From Nostoc sp. GT001 (GTDB lineage Bacteria; Cyanobacteriota; Cyanobacteriia; Cyanobacteriales; Nostocaceae): 6,032 nt of DNA. Shown here one piece after another: positions 5,286 through 6,032 of the stretch. How positions within the stretch are numbered: position 1 is the stretch's first letter; every line of letters begins with the position of its first letter. Where the stretch lies: assembly GCF_030382115.1 (NCBI RefSeq), contig NZ_JAUDRJ010000003.1:2256652-2262683 (forward strand), read 5' to 3'. The notes under the pieces are model-generated. The model made no database searches. It was not told where the DNA came from and was given only the letters and a program-made list of their open reading frames with translations. A program made the translations under genes and the position numbers.

Positions 5286-5966
5286 TTAGTATCCCAGTGG
5301 CGAGAGTGTTTGCGGTTGGGTTTCAGAATTTGGCGTTGTGTTAGGCGATGCTGACTTAGGACTCCCAGATGCTGGCGGCAAGAAAATCATTCCTTCAGGA
5401 GTTGGCGATACCAGCCCTGCTGTTGGTTGTTCTGCTTCATTAGCCATTTTATTTTTCAGCGTCGCGTTGGTTGTCGTTAGCAGCCGTTCATGACGTTGGA
5501 GGTTTTGCAGTCTTCGATATGACTGACCCCAAAGCTCTTGAGAATAGACTGTCCAAGCATAAACAGCAAGTGTCGATGCTACTAACAAGAACGCCACAAC
5601 TGACGAATAACGATGAAAGGTATACAAGCGCAGCAACCACAAAGGTGCGGCTCCAGAATTAGGCATTGTGGGAAGCCCAAGAAAACCTTCCCCCGGACTC
5701 TTTTGGTTCGCATTCAACTGCTCATTGAGATTTGGTAATTGTTGTCTACCCGACTGTTTCCCTGATTTGGCTATAACTGCCTCATTTGTGGGAGAAACCG
5801 CTAATTTTTTTGAGGAACGCTGTTGTTTTTGAGAGGATACTGGTGTAGAAGCGCTCCGTGCTGCTGACTCTATAGGCGCAGAGCGTCGCCTTCCTAAAGA
5901 AAGGATAGAATCTCGCCGGAACCAATTACCCCTTGTAGAAACAGTAGATTTACGAGCAACTACCAT
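5286..5966 (-). CDS. Divergent FtsL-like single-pass membrane protein upstream of ftsI
   Basis: This 226-residue protein has a Ser/Arg/Lys-rich low-complexity N-terminal region (1-105, predicted cytoplasmic), one TM helix (about 121-141, SSVVAFLLVASTLAVYAWTV) and a short heptad-like helix (143-178, with ELWGQSYRRLQNLQRHERLL). The segment AEQPTAGLVSPTPEGMIFL (178-196) resembles the FtsL/DivIC 'AREeLGMV-P-p-g-I-L' end, and a Pro/Ser/Thr-rich tail follows (197-226). It sits where ftsL usually sits, 20 bp before ftsI. FtsL, with FtsB and FtsQ, forms the divisome complex that activates FtsW-FtsI in other bacteria. Identity with true FtsL is inferred from layout and position because primary sequence similarity is low. 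Usual FtsL is about 90-120 residues, so the long basic head and proline tail are unusual. The ATG at 5966 lies after an A/T run with no Shine-Dalgarno sequence. Confidence 0.7.
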   Translation of the reverse strand: MVVARKSTVSTRGNWFRRDSILSLGRRRSAPIESAARSASTPVSSQKQQRSSKKLAVSPTNEAVIAKSGKQSGRQQLPNLNEQLNANQKSPGEGFLGLPTMPNSGAAPLWLLRLYTFHRYSSVVAFLLVASTLAVYAWTVYSQELWGQSYRRLQNLQRHERLLTTTNATLKNKMANEAEQPTAGLVSPTPEGMIFLPPASGSPKSASPNTTPNSETQPQTLSPLGY

Positions 5967-5990
5967 AAATTTTTAAATTTTTTTAGATGG

Positions 5991-6019
5991 AAAATACTGC
6001 ACTTTAGATTGATTGTCTG
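5991..6019 (-). promoter_or_regulatory. Possible promoter for the ftsL-like/ftsI unit
   Basis: On the minus strand CAGACA (6019-6014) and TATTTT (5996-5991) are spaced by 17 bp, each matching four of six bases of the sigma-70-type consensus. Transcription would begin about 18 nt before the ATG at 5966. An overlapping alternative is CTGGCA with TAAAGT, 10 bp further upstream. In such AT-rich DNA this is weak, and the unit may also be read from upstream of the window. Confidence 0.25.
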
Positions 6020-6032
6020 TTTTTGCCAGGTT

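Noticed and set aside
2131..5966. A novel multi-gene system joining FtsL-like, FtsI and HDO proteins
   Set aside because: The 192-bp repeat-filled gap, the lack of shared substrate logic and the housekeeping nature of FtsI argue that the HDO gene is simply a neighbour; only conserved linkage across genomes would change this.

Overview
The window most likely comes from a filamentous, probably heterocystous (Nostocales-type) cyanobacterium. Three copies of the cyanobacterial octamer HIP1 (GCGATCGC) are present. There are CCTTTAA-type heptamer repeats between genes, a short interspersed element carrying a 'cctctgtgcctctgcgg' motif of a kind I remember as common in Nostoc-like genomes, and an extracellular HAF-repeat protein with a PEP-CTERM-like tail. 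The assignment is from sequence flavour, not from a database match.

Layout from left to right: (1) the 3' part of a plus-strand HAF-repeat surface/exported protein (1-930, 5' end outside the window); (2) a convergent intergenic gap holding a 112-bp MITE-like element (1101-1212) with perfect 18-bp terminal inverted repeats and a perfect 10-bp target duplication; (3) a minus-strand HemK-like N-methyltransferase of unknown substrate; (4) a gap with a good minus-strand intrinsic terminator; (5) a minus-strand haem-oxygenase-like diiron protein (HDO family) with a complete-looking set of metal ligands and no assignable substrate; (6) a repeat-rich gap with a long imperfect inverted repeat and a GTA-N8-TAC motif; (7) minus-strand ftsI (class B penicillin-binding protein, septal transpeptidase); (8) 20 bp upstream of it, a divergent single-pass membrane protein whose position and layout (basic cytoplasmic tail, one TM helix, short coiled coil, FtsL-like 'GLVSPTPEGMIFL' end) make it a candidate cyanobacterial FtsL.

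Genes 7 and 8 are transcribed leftwards and very probably form one cell-division unit: the FtsL candidate would help recruit or activate FtsI at the septum. The HDO gene follows on the same strand after a 192-bp gap with hairpin-forming repeats, so it may be read partly by read-through or from its own promoter. A terminator 109 bp after its stop separates it from the methyltransferase gene. I see no evidence that the HDO and methyltransferase genes form a pathway together. The items most worth following up are the MITE (its target duplication contains the stop codon of the methyltransferase gene), the uncharacterised HDO enzyme and the FtsL candidate. I found no CRISPR array, tRNA, rRNA, transposase or recognisable defence system.
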